In this document: piece by piece, positions 25,829-35,464 of the stretch | How positions within the stretch are numbered: the stretch's first letter is position 1 | How the letters are laid out: each line of letters begins with the position of its first letter | Assembly (NCBI RefSeq): GCF_007830065.1 | Contig: NZ_VLKK01000017.1 | Location: forward strand, 1-53,463 | DNA from: Sphingobium wenxiniae | GTDB taxonomy: Bacteria; Pseudomonadota; Alphaproteobacteria; Sphingomonadales; Sphingomonadaceae | DNA: 53,463 nt | Direction: 5' to 3' | Notes under the pieces: model-generated | Seen by the model: the letters and a program-made list of their open reading frames with translations, nothing else | What the model was told of the DNA's origin: nothing | Databases searched by the model: none | Translations under genes and position numbers: made by a program

Positions 25829-27042
25829 CGTGCGCCTCCGACCGGCTCCAATACGAGGTCGCGGGTCAGAACCACGCGCAACGGATGACCGGGCCGGATG
25901 GTGAGCGTCGGCTGCACGTTGAGCTGCCGCCGCACGATCTGCTGGCCGACCTGATTGATGGTGTCCTGCGAGCCGCGGCGCAGCGCGCGGGTCAGGTCGT
26001 CCTCGCTGTCCGCGCCCAGCTCGGCCCCTACTCCGAGCAGCGTCGAGACGGCGGCGGCCTTGAGCAGGTTGCCCCAATGCTGGTTCACGCGATCCTGCAA
26101 GCCGGCATAGCCGGCCGCATCGGCGCCGGGCTGGCGCTCGAGAACGATCGAGCGGCCGTCCGGCATGATGAGGCGGTCCCATGCGAGCAGCACGCGGGTC
26201 TGCCCGGCGGCGATCTCGCTATCATACTCGCCGATCAGTCGCGCCCCTTGCGGGATGAGCAGGATGCGGCCGGTAGGACTGTCATAGACATTGGCCGTCA
26301 CCTGGGCGGTGATCTGGCCCGGAAGGTCGGAGCGGATGCCGGTGATGAGGGCGGCCGCGATGATGCTGCCGGCCTGCACGATGCTGGGCGAGGCCGGCGC
26401 GGTCAGGCGCTCGACGCTCACCGTGCGCTGGCTGGACGCCTGCGCCATGAAGGCGCGCTTGGCGGCCTGGTCGCGCAGTGCGCCCTCGCCGGGCTGCGGA
26501 GCGGCAGCATCGGGCGTTGCGATTGCGAGGTTCGGCGGCGAAGGCATCGCAGCGGTCCCGGCGCTGCTGCCGCCGAGGAACACGCCGCTCATGCGCGCCG
26601 CATCGCGCTCTTGGCTGATGCGCTGGCGCGCGGCTTCCTCGGCCTGCGCGCGCGGATCGGGCGGGGCGCCGACCGGTGGGACCGGGACATTCTCGCCGCG
26701 CTGCTGCGCCGAGACGATCGGGCGGCCGAGATCGCCGGGAAGCGGCGGGCCGAGTTTCGGCGCCTGGCTGTAGTCGCGCGGTCCCGATGTGATGGTCTCG
26801 GAGGTGGCGCGGCTGTCTGTGCTGTAAAGCTCCTTGGCCTCCTTCTCGCCGGCCGGCTTGAGCGCATAGATCAGCGAGCCGCCGATCCCGAGGCTGGCGA
26901 CGACGCCGATGGCGGCCAGCGCCTTGCGCGACAGGCGCATGACGCGCGGCGTCGGCCCACGAAGCTGGAAGGCTTGAGGATCGGAGCGCGGCGCTTGCGG
27001 TGCGGCCGCCTCGGGCGGGGAATTGTCGGCCGGATCGGTCAC
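25825..27042 (-). CDS. trbI: Conjugal transfer protein TrbI (VirB10-like)
   Basis: A 405-residue inner-membrane-anchored scaffold of the mating channel. A cytoplasmic tail precedes one helix (about 42-62), then a Pro/Ala-rich periplasmic linker and the C-terminal VirB10 beta-barrel domain with AGSIIAAALITGIRSDLPGQITAQVTANVYDSPTGRILLIPQGARLIG. It spans the periplasm and contacts TrbG at the outer membrane. GTG 27042 overlaps the trbG stop as GTGA. Confidence 0.93.
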   Translation of the reverse strand: MTDPADNSPPEAAAPQAPRSDPQAFQLRGPTPRVMRLSRKALAAIGVVASLGIGGSLIYALKPAGEKEAKELYSTDSRATSETITSGPRDYSQAPKLGPPLPGDLGRPIVSAQQRGENVPVPPVGAPPDPRAQAEEAARQRISQERDAARMSGVFLGGSSAGTAAMPSPPNLAIATPDAAAPQPGEGALRDQAAKRAFMAQASSQRTVSVERLTAPASPSIVQAGSIIAAALITGIRSDLPGQITAQVTANVYDSPTGRILLIPQGARLIGEYDSEIAAGQTRVLLAWDRLIMPDGRSIVLERQPGADAAGYAGLQDRVNQHWGNLLKAAAVSTLLGVGAELGADSEDDLTRALRRGSQDTINQVGQQIVRRQLNVQPTLTIRPGHPLRVVLTRDLVLEPVGGAR

Positions 27043-28055
27043 CGCCGCCCCCTGCGCCCATCGTCACGCACGATGCGGACGCGCTGCTCGCTGCGCTTGT
27101 CGCCCAGCCGCAGCTCGGCGGCGGCGAACAGCCGGTCCACCACCATGTAGCGGCCCTGGACGCGGTAGTTGACCAACTCGGCATCGCCGGCCGCGCCGGT
27201 CACGAACAGCGGCGGCATCTCGCCCTGCGAGATCCCGGCCGGAAACTCGATGAATACCTGGGCGGAATCGTCGAAGGCGCGAACCGGCTTCCACGGCACG
27301 CGGTCGCCCTCGATCCGGTAACGGAAATTGAGCGCCGCGAGGTCGAGGCCGGCGGCGACGGGGGCCGAGGCGGCGGCTGCGGCATTGGTGCCGCGCAGGG
27401 CGATGAGCTGGTCCTGCGGATAGGTCCACGAGACGGACGCCATGTAGGTCGATGCCGTCGCGCGCAGCTCCAGATGATAGGTGCGCCGGTCGGTGTTGAT
27501 GACGAGGTTCGTGGAAACGTCGGGGCGCGTGGGCTTCACGAGGATATGCACGCGCGCCGTCGCGCCGCTGCCGCTCACCGTGTCGCCGATGATCCACCTG
27601 ACCGTATCGCCGGCCGCGACCGGCCCCGGTCCCACGAGTTGCTCGCCTTCCTGAAGCGCGATGTCCGTCACCTGGCCGGGCGCGGCATAGACCTGATAAA
27701 GCGCGCCGTCGGTCCAAGGATATTGCTGGATGGCGTTGAGGAAACCATCACGCATCGGCTGCACGCGGGCGGCGGCGTTGGCCGCGCCGACGCGCCTGCG
27801 TGGATCGGCGGGCTCGGAAGTCGTCGCCCCGGCCGCAACCGGCTTCAATTGGCCGGGGAGCGGCAGGGGTTCGGGGATCGTCACCACCTCGACGGCGCGC
27901 GGCGGTTCCGGTGCGGGCGTCGCCGCGATCTCGCGCGGCGGATCGTCGTAGCGAATCGCGGGCGGCTTCGCCGATGTGGTGGCGCAGCCGGCGAGCGCGG
28001 TGGCGGAGACAAGCAAGACCGCCGAGGCGGAACGGCGAAATGGCGTGTGCGTCAT
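27039..28055 (-). CDS. trbG: Conjugal transfer protein TrbG (VirB9-like lipoprotein)
   Basis: A 338-residue outer-membrane-complex component. The signal ends in the lipobox ALAGC (Cys at about residue 24). The N-terminal VirB9 lobe carries HILVKPTRPDVSTNLVINTDRRTYHLEL. The C-terminal domain has NFRYRIEGDRVPWKPVRAFDDSAQVFIEFP, typical of TrbG/VirB9. It pairs with TrbI and TrbF. It overlaps its neighbours on both sides by four bases. Confidence 0.93.
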   Translation of the reverse strand: MTHTPFRRSASAVLLVSATALAGCATTSAKPPAIRYDDPPREIAATPAPEPPRAVEVVTIPEPLPLPGQLKPVAAGATTSEPADPRRRVGAANAAARVQPMRDGFLNAIQQYPWTDGALYQVYAAPGQVTDIALQEGEQLVGPGPVAAGDTVRWIIGDTVSGSGATARVHILVKPTRPDVSTNLVINTDRRTYHLELRATASTYMASVSWTYPQDQLIALRGTNAAAAASAPVAAGLDLAALNFRYRIEGDRVPWKPVRAFDDSAQVFIEFPAGISQGEMPPLFVTGAAGDAELVNYRVQGRYMVVDRLFAAAELRLGDKRSEQRVRIVRDDGRRGRR

Positions 28056-28735
28056 TGCGACAGCTCCTTTGACCAGTTGAGGGCATTGACGAAGACGCCG
28101 AGCGGATTCTTGCGCAACGCATCGGGCGTGCGCGGCGGTTGCACGACGATCGTGAGGATGGCCGACCAGCGTTCGGTGGCTGCGAGGCTACCGTCCTGAT
28201 AGCGACGCTCGGTCCAGGCCACGCGGAAGCTGTCGGGCGATGCCCGGATCACGCTCGACACGTCCACCGCGACCTGTACCCGGCCGACATTGGCGAACGG
28301 ATCGTTGGCGCGGGCGTAGTCGTTGAGCGCCACCGCTCCGCGATCGGTGGTGAAGTCGTAGGCACGCAGCCAGTTTTGGCGGACGATGACGGGATCGGCC
28401 GGGATCGCCCTGACCTGCTCGATGAAGCGGGCGAGGTGGAACGCGATCTGCGGATCGGTGGGGCGATAGCCGGCCTTGGCGGGCGCGACCGCCTGCGCCT
28501 CGCCGAGCCGATCGACCTGCACCACCCAGGGGACGATATGGCCGCGCGCCGATTGCCAGACCAGACCGGCGGAAAGGCCGCCCGAGAGCGCCAGTGCGCC
28601 GAAGAAGGCGAGGCGCCAGTTCTTCGCCTGGACGCGGGCGGAGCCGATGCGATCGTCCCATTGCTGGGCTGCGCGCTGATAGGGTGTCGTGGGTTCGGGG
28701 GTCTGGCCGTAGCGGATGGTGGGGCGTCGGAACAT
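28052..28735 (-). CDS. trbF: Conjugal transfer protein TrbF (VirB8-like)
   Basis: A 227-residue bitopic protein. A short cytoplasmic part with NPYQRAAQQWDDRIGSARVQAKNWR-type features precedes one helix (about 42-62). The periplasmic VirB8-like domain follows, with the family's PTDPQIAFHLARFIEQVR and the closing NPLGVFVNALNWSKEL. It nucleates the channel. It starts six bases after the trbL stop. Confidence 0.92.
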   Translation of the reverse strand: MFRRPTIRYGQTPEPTTPYQRAAQQWDDRIGSARVQAKNWRLAFFGALALSGGLSAGLVWQSARGHIVPWVVQVDRLGEAQAVAPAKAGYRPTDPQIAFHLARFIEQVRAIPADPVIVRQNWLRAYDFTTDRGAVALNDYARANDPFANVGRVQVAVDVSSVIRASPDSFRVAWTERRYQDGSLAATERWSAILTIVVQPPRTPDALRKNPLGVFVNALNWSKELSQ

Positions 28736-28741
28736 GAGAGG

Positions 28742-30127
28742 TCAGTCCTTCTCTTTGATGTCGGGACCAGCGCCGCCGCCGTGGCTGTCGCCAGCCTTCA
28801 CGGTGTGGGCGAGGACGGTCGCGCCGTGGGTAACGGACTGGCGGCGTTTCATCGCGGCGGCCCATTCAGGCTGGGCCGACGAGCCCGCCGATGCGGAACC
28901 GCCTGCGGGTGCGGTCGCGGGGGCGGCGGTCGCGGGCCCGCCGGTGATCGTGCCGCCGGTGGCGGTGAACCCGGCGCGGGCGCCGGAGCGAAAATTGGAC
29001 TTCATCGCCGCGCCGCCCTTGGCGGCCGCTTGGCGCAGCGGCGACAGGACGGCGTTCGCCGCGCTGCCCGCCGCCGCCTGGCCGACCGCGGCCATGCCGC
29101 CCGCGACGGCGCCCACGCCGCTCTTGCCAAGCGAGCCGAGGCTGTAGGCGCTGGTGGCGCCGCCCGCCATCTGAGCGCCGCCTCGCGCCGCGGCGCCGGT
29201 CATCCGGCCAGCCGCGCCGAGGGCGGAACCGGTGGCCCCGACGCCAAGCCGTGCGGCGGCCGCGCCACCGACCAGCACGCCGCCTGCGGCCAGCGCGGTC
29301 CCGGCCGCCGCGCCCGCGCCAAGCTGCGGGCCGCCCGAGACGATGCCGTTGGCAATGCCGGGGCCGAAGATCGACAGGCCTAGCAGCGACAACGCGGCGA
29401 GAGCGATGGCCATGACCTGATTGATGTCGGGCGCGGGGCCGAGGGCCGCGCCGGTGAACTGGCTGAACAGCGTGGTGCCGATGCCGGTGATGACCGCGAG
29501 CACCAGCACCTTGATGCCGGTCGAGACGACATGGCCCAGCACCCTCTCGGCCATGAAGGCGGTCTTGTTGAAGAAGGCGAACGGCAGCAGGACGAACCCG
29601 GCGAGCGTCACCAATTTGAACTCGATCAGCGTGATGAAGACCTGCACGGCGATAATGAAGAAGGCGAGCACCACGATCACCCATGCGAGCAGCAGCACGA
29701 GGATCAGCGCGAGGTTCGAGAACACGGCCCAAAGGCTGGAGAACTGCCCCGCCGCGTCGAGCAGCGGCTTGGCCGCTTCGAGCCCCTTGGCCGCGATCGT
29801 GCCGGGCTTCATGAACTCGTCGATCGTCATGGCGCCGCCGCTGGCCTGGAGGCCGAGCCCGGCGAAGCTCTCGAACACGATGGTCGCGAGCAGCGCGAAA
29901 TTGCCGATGATGAAAGCGAAGGTGCCGATGTAAAGCGTCTTCTTGACAAGGCGCTGAAGCACGTCCTCGTCTGCGCCCCAGGCCCAGAACAGGCCGGCGA
30001 GCGTCACGTCGATGGCGATCAGCGTGGTCGAGAGAAACGCAACCTCGCCGCCGAGCAGCCCGAATCCGCTGTCGATGTAGCCGGTGAAGACGCTGAGGAA
30101 ATTGTCGATAACGCCGGTGTCGTTCAT
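28742..30127 (-). CDS. trbL: Conjugal transfer protein TrbL (VirB6-like)
   Basis: A 461-residue polytopic membrane protein with about six helices in residues 30-260. It opens with NDTGVIDNFLSVFTGYIDSGFGLL, a near-universal TrbL start. The last 190 residues are Gly/Ala-rich and low in complexity, as is usual for the family. It forms the inner-membrane part of the channel. Its start overlaps the trbK stop as ATGA. Confidence 0.93.
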   Translation of the reverse strand: MNDTGVIDNFLSVFTGYIDSGFGLLGGEVAFLSTTLIAIDVTLAGLFWAWGADEDVLQRLVKKTLYIGTFAFIIGNFALLATIVFESFAGLGLQASGGAMTIDEFMKPGTIAAKGLEAAKPLLDAAGQFSSLWAVFSNLALILVLLLAWVIVVLAFFIIAVQVFITLIEFKLVTLAGFVLLPFAFFNKTAFMAERVLGHVVSTGIKVLVLAVITGIGTTLFSQFTGAALGPAPDINQVMAIALAALSLLGLSIFGPGIANGIVSGGPQLGAGAAAGTALAAGGVLVGGAAAARLGVGATGSALGAAGRMTGAAARGGAQMAGGATSAYSLGSLGKSGVGAVAGGMAAVGQAAAGSAANAVLSPLRQAAAKGGAAMKSNFRSGARAGFTATGGTITGGPATAAPATAPAGGSASAGSSAQPEWAAAMKRRQSVTHGATVLAHTVKAGDSHGGGAGPDIKEKD

Positions 30128-30426
30128 GGCCGCGCGCCTTCATCCGGCGCCATGTCGTCGCCGCGCTCAGTCGCGGGTGTGGTCTCGTCCTGGCGGAAGA
30201 AGCGGCGGCGGTTGGCGGCCCAGGCCGCTTCGCAGCCGCTGTCCGGCATGGTCAGCGAGGCGCAGCGGTCCAGCTCGCGGGCGAGCCCGGCCTGGTCTTC
30301 GTCCGCCGGCAAGATGAGCGGCGGCGCAGACGCAGGCTCATCGGGCTGGACGGCGGCCACGATCGCCACCGTCATCATCAGCCCGGCCAGCGCCGCTACC
30401 CCTGCGATTTTCGCCGTACGCGACAT
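30124..30426 (-). CDS. trbK: Putative entry-exclusion protein TrbK-alt
   Basis: A 100-residue protein with one N-terminal helix (about 6-27) and a short periplasmic part. The cysteine pattern ELDRCASL...SGCEAAWAANRRRFF matches the alternative TrbK family found between trbJ and trbL in alphaproteobacterial elements. Entry exclusion stops mating with a cell that already holds the element. It overlaps trbL by four bases and starts eight bases after the trbJ stop. Confidence 0.82.
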   Translation of the reverse strand: MSRTAKIAGVAALAGLMMTVAIVAAVQPDEPASAPPLILPADEDQAGLARELDRCASLTMPDSGCEAAWAANRRRFFRQDETTPATERGDDMAPDEGARP

Positions 30427-30434
30427 GGGTAGTC

Positions 30435-31151
30435 TCAGTTGCCCATGAAGCGGCGAAACCGCTCACGCCCTTCGGCCTCCTCGGCCGCCTGACGAGCGGA
30501 TTGCAGCGCCTGCGCCCGGCCCTGCGCCGCGACCGCGGCGGTGAGGTCGGCGAGCTGCTGCGATTGCAGCGCGAGGAGCTGGTTGCCCGCCTGCGTCGCC
30601 TGGAGCGCGCCGGTCGCCGACTGGCTGGCCGAGACCAGGCTGTCCATCGTCGTGCGGGCTCCTTCGATATTGCCGACGACGCCGGCCTGCACCTGCAAGG
30701 CATCCTGAAAGGCGCCGACGCTATCCTCCCAGCGAGCGTTCGCATTGGCGACCATCTGCGCGTGATCGCCGGTCAGCGCCGCACCCTTGTAGCGGCCGTT
30801 GAACGCCTGCTGGATGTCCTGCACATCGTAGGCGATGCGCTGTGCCTCGGAGAGAAGCTGCTGGGTGCGCTGCACCTGTTGCTGGAGCTGCTGGAGCGAG
30901 GAGAACGGCAGCGAGGTGAGGTTGCGCGCCTCGTTGATGAGGCTCGTCGCCTGCTGCTGGATTTGCTGGATCTGATTGTTGATCTGCTGGAGCGACCGGG
31001 CGGCCGTCAGCATATTTTGCGCGTAATTGGTTGGGTCATAGACGATCCCGCCGAACTGCGCGTAGGCCGGCATGGGCGCGATCATCGGCACCATGGCCGC
31101 GCTGGCGAGGACGCCGGCCAGGATGGCGCGGCGCAGGGGGATTCCGGTCAT
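30435..31151 (-). CDS. trbJ: Conjugal transfer protein TrbJ (VirB5-like)
   Basis: A 238-residue exported, strongly helical protein. The signal peptide ends APMPAYAQ (about residue 31). The mature start FGGIVYDPTNYAQNMLTAARSLQQINNQIQQIQQQ is the TrbJ hallmark, followed by glutamine-rich coiled coils. It is thought to be a minor pilus or tip component. ATG 31151 overlaps the trbE stop as ATGA, which decides the start; the longer frame is a shadow inside trbE. Confidence 0.93.
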   Translation of the reverse strand: MTGIPLRRAILAGVLASAAMVPMIAPMPAYAQFGGIVYDPTNYAQNMLTAARSLQQINNQIQQIQQQATSLINEARNLTSLPFSSLQQLQQQVQRTQQLLSEAQRIAYDVQDIQQAFNGRYKGAALTGDHAQMVANANARWEDSVGAFQDALQVQAGVVGNIEGARTTMDSLVSASQSATGALQATQAGNQLLALQSQQLADLTAAVAAQGRAQALQSARQAAEEAEGRERFRRFMGN

Positions 31152-33604
31152 AGAGGTAGCTCCTGCTGAGGTTGACGTTGCGGATCGGAGGGAAGAAGCT
31201 CGACGGCCCAGGCGAGCCCGCGATGGCGCAGCCATTCGGCCGCGAACCCGGATTGCCCGTGGGTTTCCATGATGTCGGCGATGGCGATCTGGTCGGTTTT
31301 CGACGACGCGGCGGTGAAGGCGAGCGCGACCTCTCCCAGCCCCAGCTCGAACAGGCGGTTGCCTCGCCGCGACTGGCAGTAATAATCGCGCTTCGGCGTC
31401 GCCCGGCTGAGGATTTCGATCTGCCTGGAGTTGAGACCGAACCGCTCGTAGATGGACGCGATCTGCGGCTCGGCCGCGCGCTCGTTGGGCAGGAAGATGC
31501 GCGTCGGGCAACTCTCGATGATGGCCGGTGCGATGCTCGACGTATCGACGTCCGCGAGGCTCTGCGTCGCGAACACGACGATGGCATTGCGCTTGCGCAG
31601 GGTTTTCAGCCACTCGCGAAGCTGTGCCGCGAAAGCCGGGCTATCGAGCACCAGCCAGCCCTCGTCGATGATGATGAGCGTGGGCGAGCCGTCCAGCCGT
31701 GCCTCGATCCGGTGGAACAGATAGGAGAGGACCGCCGCGGCGGCTCCCGAGCCGACAAGCCCTTCCGTCTCGAACGCCTGGATATCGGCTTCGCCGAGCC
31801 GTTCGGCCTCGGCGTCGAGCAGCCGACCCCACGGCCCGCCGATGCAATATGGCGCGAGCGCCTGCTTGAGCGCCTGCGATTGCAGCAGGACGGCGAGGCC
31901 GGTGAGCGTGCGCTCCGCGACCGGCGCGCTGGCGAGCGATCCCAGCGCCGACCAGATATGCTCTTTCGCCTGCGGATCGACGGTGACACCTTCGGACGTG
32001 AAGATCGCGGCCAGCCATTCGGCCGCCCATGCCCGCTCGGCGGGGTCGTCGATCCGCGCGAGTGGCTGCAACTGGACGCCGCCGTCGCTGTCGTCGGACA
32101 GACCGCCGCCGAGATCCTGCCAGTCCCCACCCATGGCGAGCGTGGCGGCACGGATGCTGCCGCCGAAGTCGAACGCGAAGACTTGCCCCTTCTCGTAGCG
32201 GCGGAACTGCATCGCCATCAGCGCGAGCAGCACCGACTTGCCCGCGCCCGTGGGGCCGACGACCAGCGTGTGGCCGACGTCGCTGCCATCGGGGTGAAGG
32301 GAAAACCGGAACGGGGTCGAGCCTTCGGTCTTGCCGTAAAGCAAGGGGGGAGCGCCGAAATGCTCGTCCCGTTCCGGCCCCGCCCATACCGCTGAGAGGG
32401 GGATCAGGTGGGCGAGATTGAGAGTGGAAATCGGGGGCTGCCGGACGTTGGCGTAAGTGTGGCCGGGCAGGCTTCCCAGCCATGCCTCGATCGCGTTCAT
32501 GCCCTCGGGAATGACGGTGAAATCGCGGCCCTGGATGATCTTCTCGGCGAGCCGCAGCTTCTCGGCGGCAATGGCCGGATCGCGGTCCCATACCGTGACG
32601 GTCGCCGTCACATAGGCCATGCCGGCATAGTCCGCGCCAAGCTCTTGCAGCGCGGCATCGGCATCCAGAGCCTTGTTCGAGGCGTCGCTGTCGAGCAGCG
32701 TGGACGCCTCGTTGGTCATCACTTCCTTGAGGATGGCCGCGACCGACTTGCGCTTGGCGAACCACTGGCGGCGGATGCGAGCCAGCACCTTGGTCGCGTC
32801 GGTCTTGTCGAGCATGATCGCGCGCGTCGACCAGCGATAGCCGAACGCCAGCCGGTTCAGCTCGTCGAGCACACCGGGGAAGGTGACGCTGGGGAATCCC
32901 ACGACCGTCAATGTGCGGACGTGATGCTCGCCAAGCTTCGGCTCCAGCCCGCCAGTCAGCGGCTCGTCGGCCAGCAGCGCGTCGAGGTGCATCGGCGTTT
33001 CCGGGGCGCGCACGCGCTGGCGGCGGGTCGAGACGGTGCTGTGCAGATAGGTCAGCGTCTCGGCATCATCGAGCCAGCGGACCTCCGGCACGAAGCCTTC
33101 GATCAGATTGAGCACCCGGTCGCTGCGATCCTTGAAGCCCGCCAGCGATTCCCACGGATCGACGCCCGCGCCGGAACGGCCTTCATAGAGCCAGGTTTCG
33201 GCGCGGGCGGCGTCCTCCGCCGGAGGCATCCAGAGCAGCGTCAGATAATAGCCGCTCTCGAAATGCGCGCCTTCCTCGCGGAACTGTTCGCGCCGCTCCA
33301 TATCGACCAGCGCCGAGACGGGATCGGGGAAGTCGGAGTCGGGATAGTCGAGCGCGGGGGTGCGCTGCGCCTCGACGAAGATCGCCCAGCCCGAGCCCAA
33401 ACGGCGCAGCGCATTGTTGAGCCGCGCGGTCGTCGCGACCAGCTCGGCGGGCGTCGCGCTGTCGAGATCGGGACCGCGAAAGCGCGCCGTGCGCTGGAAC
33501 GAGCCGTCCTTGTTGAGCACCACCCCTTCGCCGACCAGCGCCGCCCAGGGCAGGAAGTCGGCGAGATGCGCGGCCTTGTTCCGGTATTCGCGCAGGCTCA
33601 TCAT
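31148..33604 (-). CDS. trbE: Conjugal transfer ATPase TrbE (VirB4-like)
   Basis: An 818-residue cytoplasmic ATPase that powers pilus assembly. It starts MMSLREYRNKAAHLADFLPWAALV. The C-terminal half has Walker A in VVGPTGAGKSVLLALM and Walker B in LIIIDEGWLVL, followed by ATQSLADVDTSSIAPAI. Its length agrees with the family. ATG 33604 overlaps the trbD stop; a second ATG follows directly. Confidence 0.94.
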   Translation of the reverse strand: MMSLREYRNKAAHLADFLPWAALVGEGVVLNKDGSFQRTARFRGPDLDSATPAELVATTARLNNALRRLGSGWAIFVEAQRTPALDYPDSDFPDPVSALVDMERREQFREEGAHFESGYYLTLLWMPPAEDAARAETWLYEGRSGAGVDPWESLAGFKDRSDRVLNLIEGFVPEVRWLDDAETLTYLHSTVSTRRQRVRAPETPMHLDALLADEPLTGGLEPKLGEHHVRTLTVVGFPSVTFPGVLDELNRLAFGYRWSTRAIMLDKTDATKVLARIRRQWFAKRKSVAAILKEVMTNEASTLLDSDASNKALDADAALQELGADYAGMAYVTATVTVWDRDPAIAAEKLRLAEKIIQGRDFTVIPEGMNAIEAWLGSLPGHTYANVRQPPISTLNLAHLIPLSAVWAGPERDEHFGAPPLLYGKTEGSTPFRFSLHPDGSDVGHTLVVGPTGAGKSVLLALMAMQFRRYEKGQVFAFDFGGSIRAATLAMGGDWQDLGGGLSDDSDGGVQLQPLARIDDPAERAWAAEWLAAIFTSEGVTVDPQAKEHIWSALGSLASAPVAERTLTGLAVLLQSQALKQALAPYCIGGPWGRLLDAEAERLGEADIQAFETEGLVGSGAAAAVLSYLFHRIEARLDGSPTLIIIDEGWLVLDSPAFAAQLREWLKTLRKRNAIVVFATQSLADVDTSSIAPAIIESCPTRIFLPNERAAEPQIASIYERFGLNSRQIEILSRATPKRDYYCQSRRGNRLFELGLGEVALAFTAASSKTDQIAIADIMETHGQSGFAAEWLRHRGLAWAVELLPSDPQRQPQQELPL

Positions 33605-33882
33605 GGCCGCATCCAGACCGGAAAGCGCAGGTGCCTGCGCGCCACGTCCACGAACTGCGGATCGCGGCGCGCGGCCCATACCGAGAGAGCGTGGCCGATG
33701 GCCCAGATCGCCAGCCCGGCGATCCAGAGGCGCAAGCCCAGGCCAATCGCGCCCGCCAGCGTCCCGTTGACGATGGCGAGCGAGCGCGGGGCGCCGCCGA
33801 GCAAGATCGGCTCGGTCAGCGCGCGATGAACGGGCGCATAGAAGCCCGCGATGGGCTCATCGGTGTCGGCCGCGCCCGTCAT
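33601..33882 (-). CDS. trbD: Conjugal transfer protein TrbD (VirB3-like)
   Basis: A 93-residue membrane protein. GFYAPVHRALTEPILLGGAPR is the conserved TrbD/VirB3 entry, followed by two helices (about 35-70). It associates with the TrbE ATPase. It overlaps both neighbours by four bases. Confidence 0.92.
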   Translation of the reverse strand: MTGAADTDEPIAGFYAPVHRALTEPILLGGAPRSLAIVNGTLAGAIGLGLRLWIAGLAIWAIGHALSVWAARRDPQFVDVARRHLRFPVWMRP

Positions 33883-34214
33883 GCGACGATCAGCCCCCCG
33901 CCGAAGCTGAAAAACGACAGGAAGAAGCTCGACGCCGCGAACGCGATGCTGAGCCCGAACACGATCTGGATCATGCGCCTCGCCCCGCCCGACGTATCGC
34001 CGAAGGCCAGGGTCAGGCCCGTCACGATGATGATCATCACCGCGATAATCTTGGCGACCGGCCCTTCGATGCTTTCGAGGATCGACTGGAGCGGCGCCTC
34101 CCACGGCATCGACGATCCGCTCGCATGGGCTGGCGCGGCGAGCGTCACGGCGATCACGCTGGCGGTGGCGGTGAGCATGGCGCGGCGTGCGCCATGCCGG
34201 AAAGCATGGATCAT
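33879..34214 (-). CDS. trbC: Conjugal transfer pilin TrbC (VirB2-like)
   Basis: A 111-residue prepilin. A long signal segment ends ...APAHASG (about residue 33). Two hydrophobic helices follow, with GPVAKIIAVMIIIVTGLTLAFGD and a C-terminal SFGGG tail. TrbC is the major pilin, usually processed by TraF, whose gene is at 46833. ATG 34214 overlaps the trbB stop as ATGA. Confidence 0.9.
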   Translation of the reverse strand: MIHAFRHGARRAMLTATASVIAVTLAAPAHASGSSMPWEAPLQSILESIEGPVAKIIAVMIIIVTGLTLAFGDTSGGARRMIQIVFGLSIAFAASSFFLSFFSFGGGLIVA

Positions 34215-35197
34215 GTGGGTTCTCCCGGCTGGGTGTTGGAAAGAGGCGTGAGGCGGTAGTCGCCGGTCGCGGGGTCGAGCCCCTCGACGCGGGCCAGTTC
34301 GGCGAGGCGGCGGCCGTGTCCGTCGCGGACCAGCACGGCGATCAGGTCGATCGTCTCGGCCAGCAGCGCGCGCGGGACCGTGACCACCGCTTCCTGGATG
34401 AGCTGTTCCATGCGCCTGAGCGCGCCGAGCGCGGTGCCGGCGTGGATGGTGCCGATCCCGCCGGGATGTCCGGTTCCCCAGGCTTTGAGAAGGTCGAGCG
34501 CCTCGCTCCCGCGCACCTCGCCGATGGGGATGCGGTCGGGGCGCAGGCGCAGCGAGGAGCGGACAAGATCGGACAGCGAGACGACGCCGTCCTTGGTCCG
34601 CATGGCGACCAGGTTCGGCGCGGCGCATTGAAGCTCGCGGGTATCCTCGATCAGCACGATGCGATCGGTGGTTTTCGCCACCTCGGCGAGCAGCGCATTG
34701 ACCAGCGTCGTCTTGCCGCTGCCGGTGCCGCCCGCCACGAGGATGTTCGCGCGGGCCGGAACAGCCTGCCGGAGCGTGTCCGCTTCAGCGGCCAACATGA
34801 TCCCGGCGGACACATAATCGTCGAGCGTGAACACCGCGACGGCGGGCTTGCGGATCGCGAAAGCAGGGGCCGCGACGATCGGCGGCAGCAATCCCTCGAA
34901 CCGTTCGCCGCCCTCGGGCAGCTCGGCCGAGACGCGCGGGCTGCGCGCATGAACCTCGACGCCGACATGGTGGGCGACCAGGCGCACGATGCGCTCGCCG
35001 TCCGCTGCGGCCAGCATCATGCCGGTGTCGCTGATGCCTTCGCCGAGCCGGTCGATCCAGAGCCGACCGTCCGGGTTGAGCATCACCTCGATCACTTGCG
35101 GGTCGTCGAGCCAGGCCGCGATCGACGGTCCGAGCGCCGTGCGCAGCATCCGTGCGCCGCGCGTCCTCGCCTCGGATCGGATCGGGTGGACGGTCAA
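34211..35197 (-). CDS. trbB: Conjugal transfer ATPase TrbB (VirB11-like)
   Basis: A 328-residue hexameric secretion ATPase. The N-terminal domain contains [18 protein letters not shown]. Walker A is GGTGSGKT (156-163), the Walker B region is [12 protein letters not shown], and the His-box-like segment is GGIGTIHAG. The frame opens with a TTG at 35197. The first ATG (35149) would drop 16 residues and is a real alternative. It is the first gene of the trb operon, 100 bases downstream of a 36-bp repeat that recurs before traG. Confidence 0.92.
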   Translation of the reverse strand: MTVHPIRSEARTRGARMLRTALGPSIAAWLDDPQVIEVMLNPDGRLWIDRLGEGISDTGMMLAAADGERIVRLVAHHVGVEVHARSPRVSAELPEGGERFEGLLPPIVAAPAFAIRKPAVAVFTLDDYVSAGIMLAAEADTLRQAVPARANILVAGGTGSGKTTLVNALLAEVAKTTDRIVLIEDTRELQCAAPNLVAMRTKDGVVSLSDLVRSSLRLRPDRIPIGEVRGSEALDLLKAWGTGHPGGIGTIHAGTALGALRRMEQLIQEAVVTVPRALLAETIDLIAVLVRDGHGRRLAELARVEGLDPATGDYRLTPLSNTQPGEPT

Positions 35198-35296
35198 GAA
35201 GAAGCCCCTGAAATAGGCCGGGCGAACCGCCGCCCGACGTCAGGGACACATCAAGAGAGACAGAAAAGGAGGGGATTCAACAAGGAAATGCAGCCG

Positions 35297-35332
35297 TCGC
35301 AGGCTGGCGAAGAAAGACAGGGAATGGCGTAG
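35297..35332 (-). repeat. 36-bp direct repeat, copy 1 (before trbB)
   Basis: An exact 36-base match to 38821-38856, same orientation, containing GGCTGGCGAAGAAAGACAGG. Each copy lies upstream of a transfer gene on the minus strand (trbB here, 100 bases away). A shared control element or a duplication scar are both possible. Confidence 0.85.
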
Positions 35333-35464
35333 GGGCGCTTTCGCGCAACCCCGAATCTGCGCTTGTGGGCAGTGCGCGGCGGCGACGGTCACGAGGGCGT
35401 GGTCGTTACCCCGAAAGCTGCCGTTATGCTCGCTACCAATTGGCTGTCATCCCCAGCCAGATAC

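Noticed and set aside
25786..29383. Long plus-strand frames (25786-27150, 27000-28199, 28139-29383) opposite trbI, trbG, trbF and trbL
   Set aside because: They mirror well-recognised trb genes, have no family motifs or ribosome sites, and show the amino-acid bias of antisense GC-rich DNA.
31172..33829. Plus-strand frames opposite trbE and trbD
   Set aside because: Same shadow effect; TrbE Walker motifs fix the coding strand.
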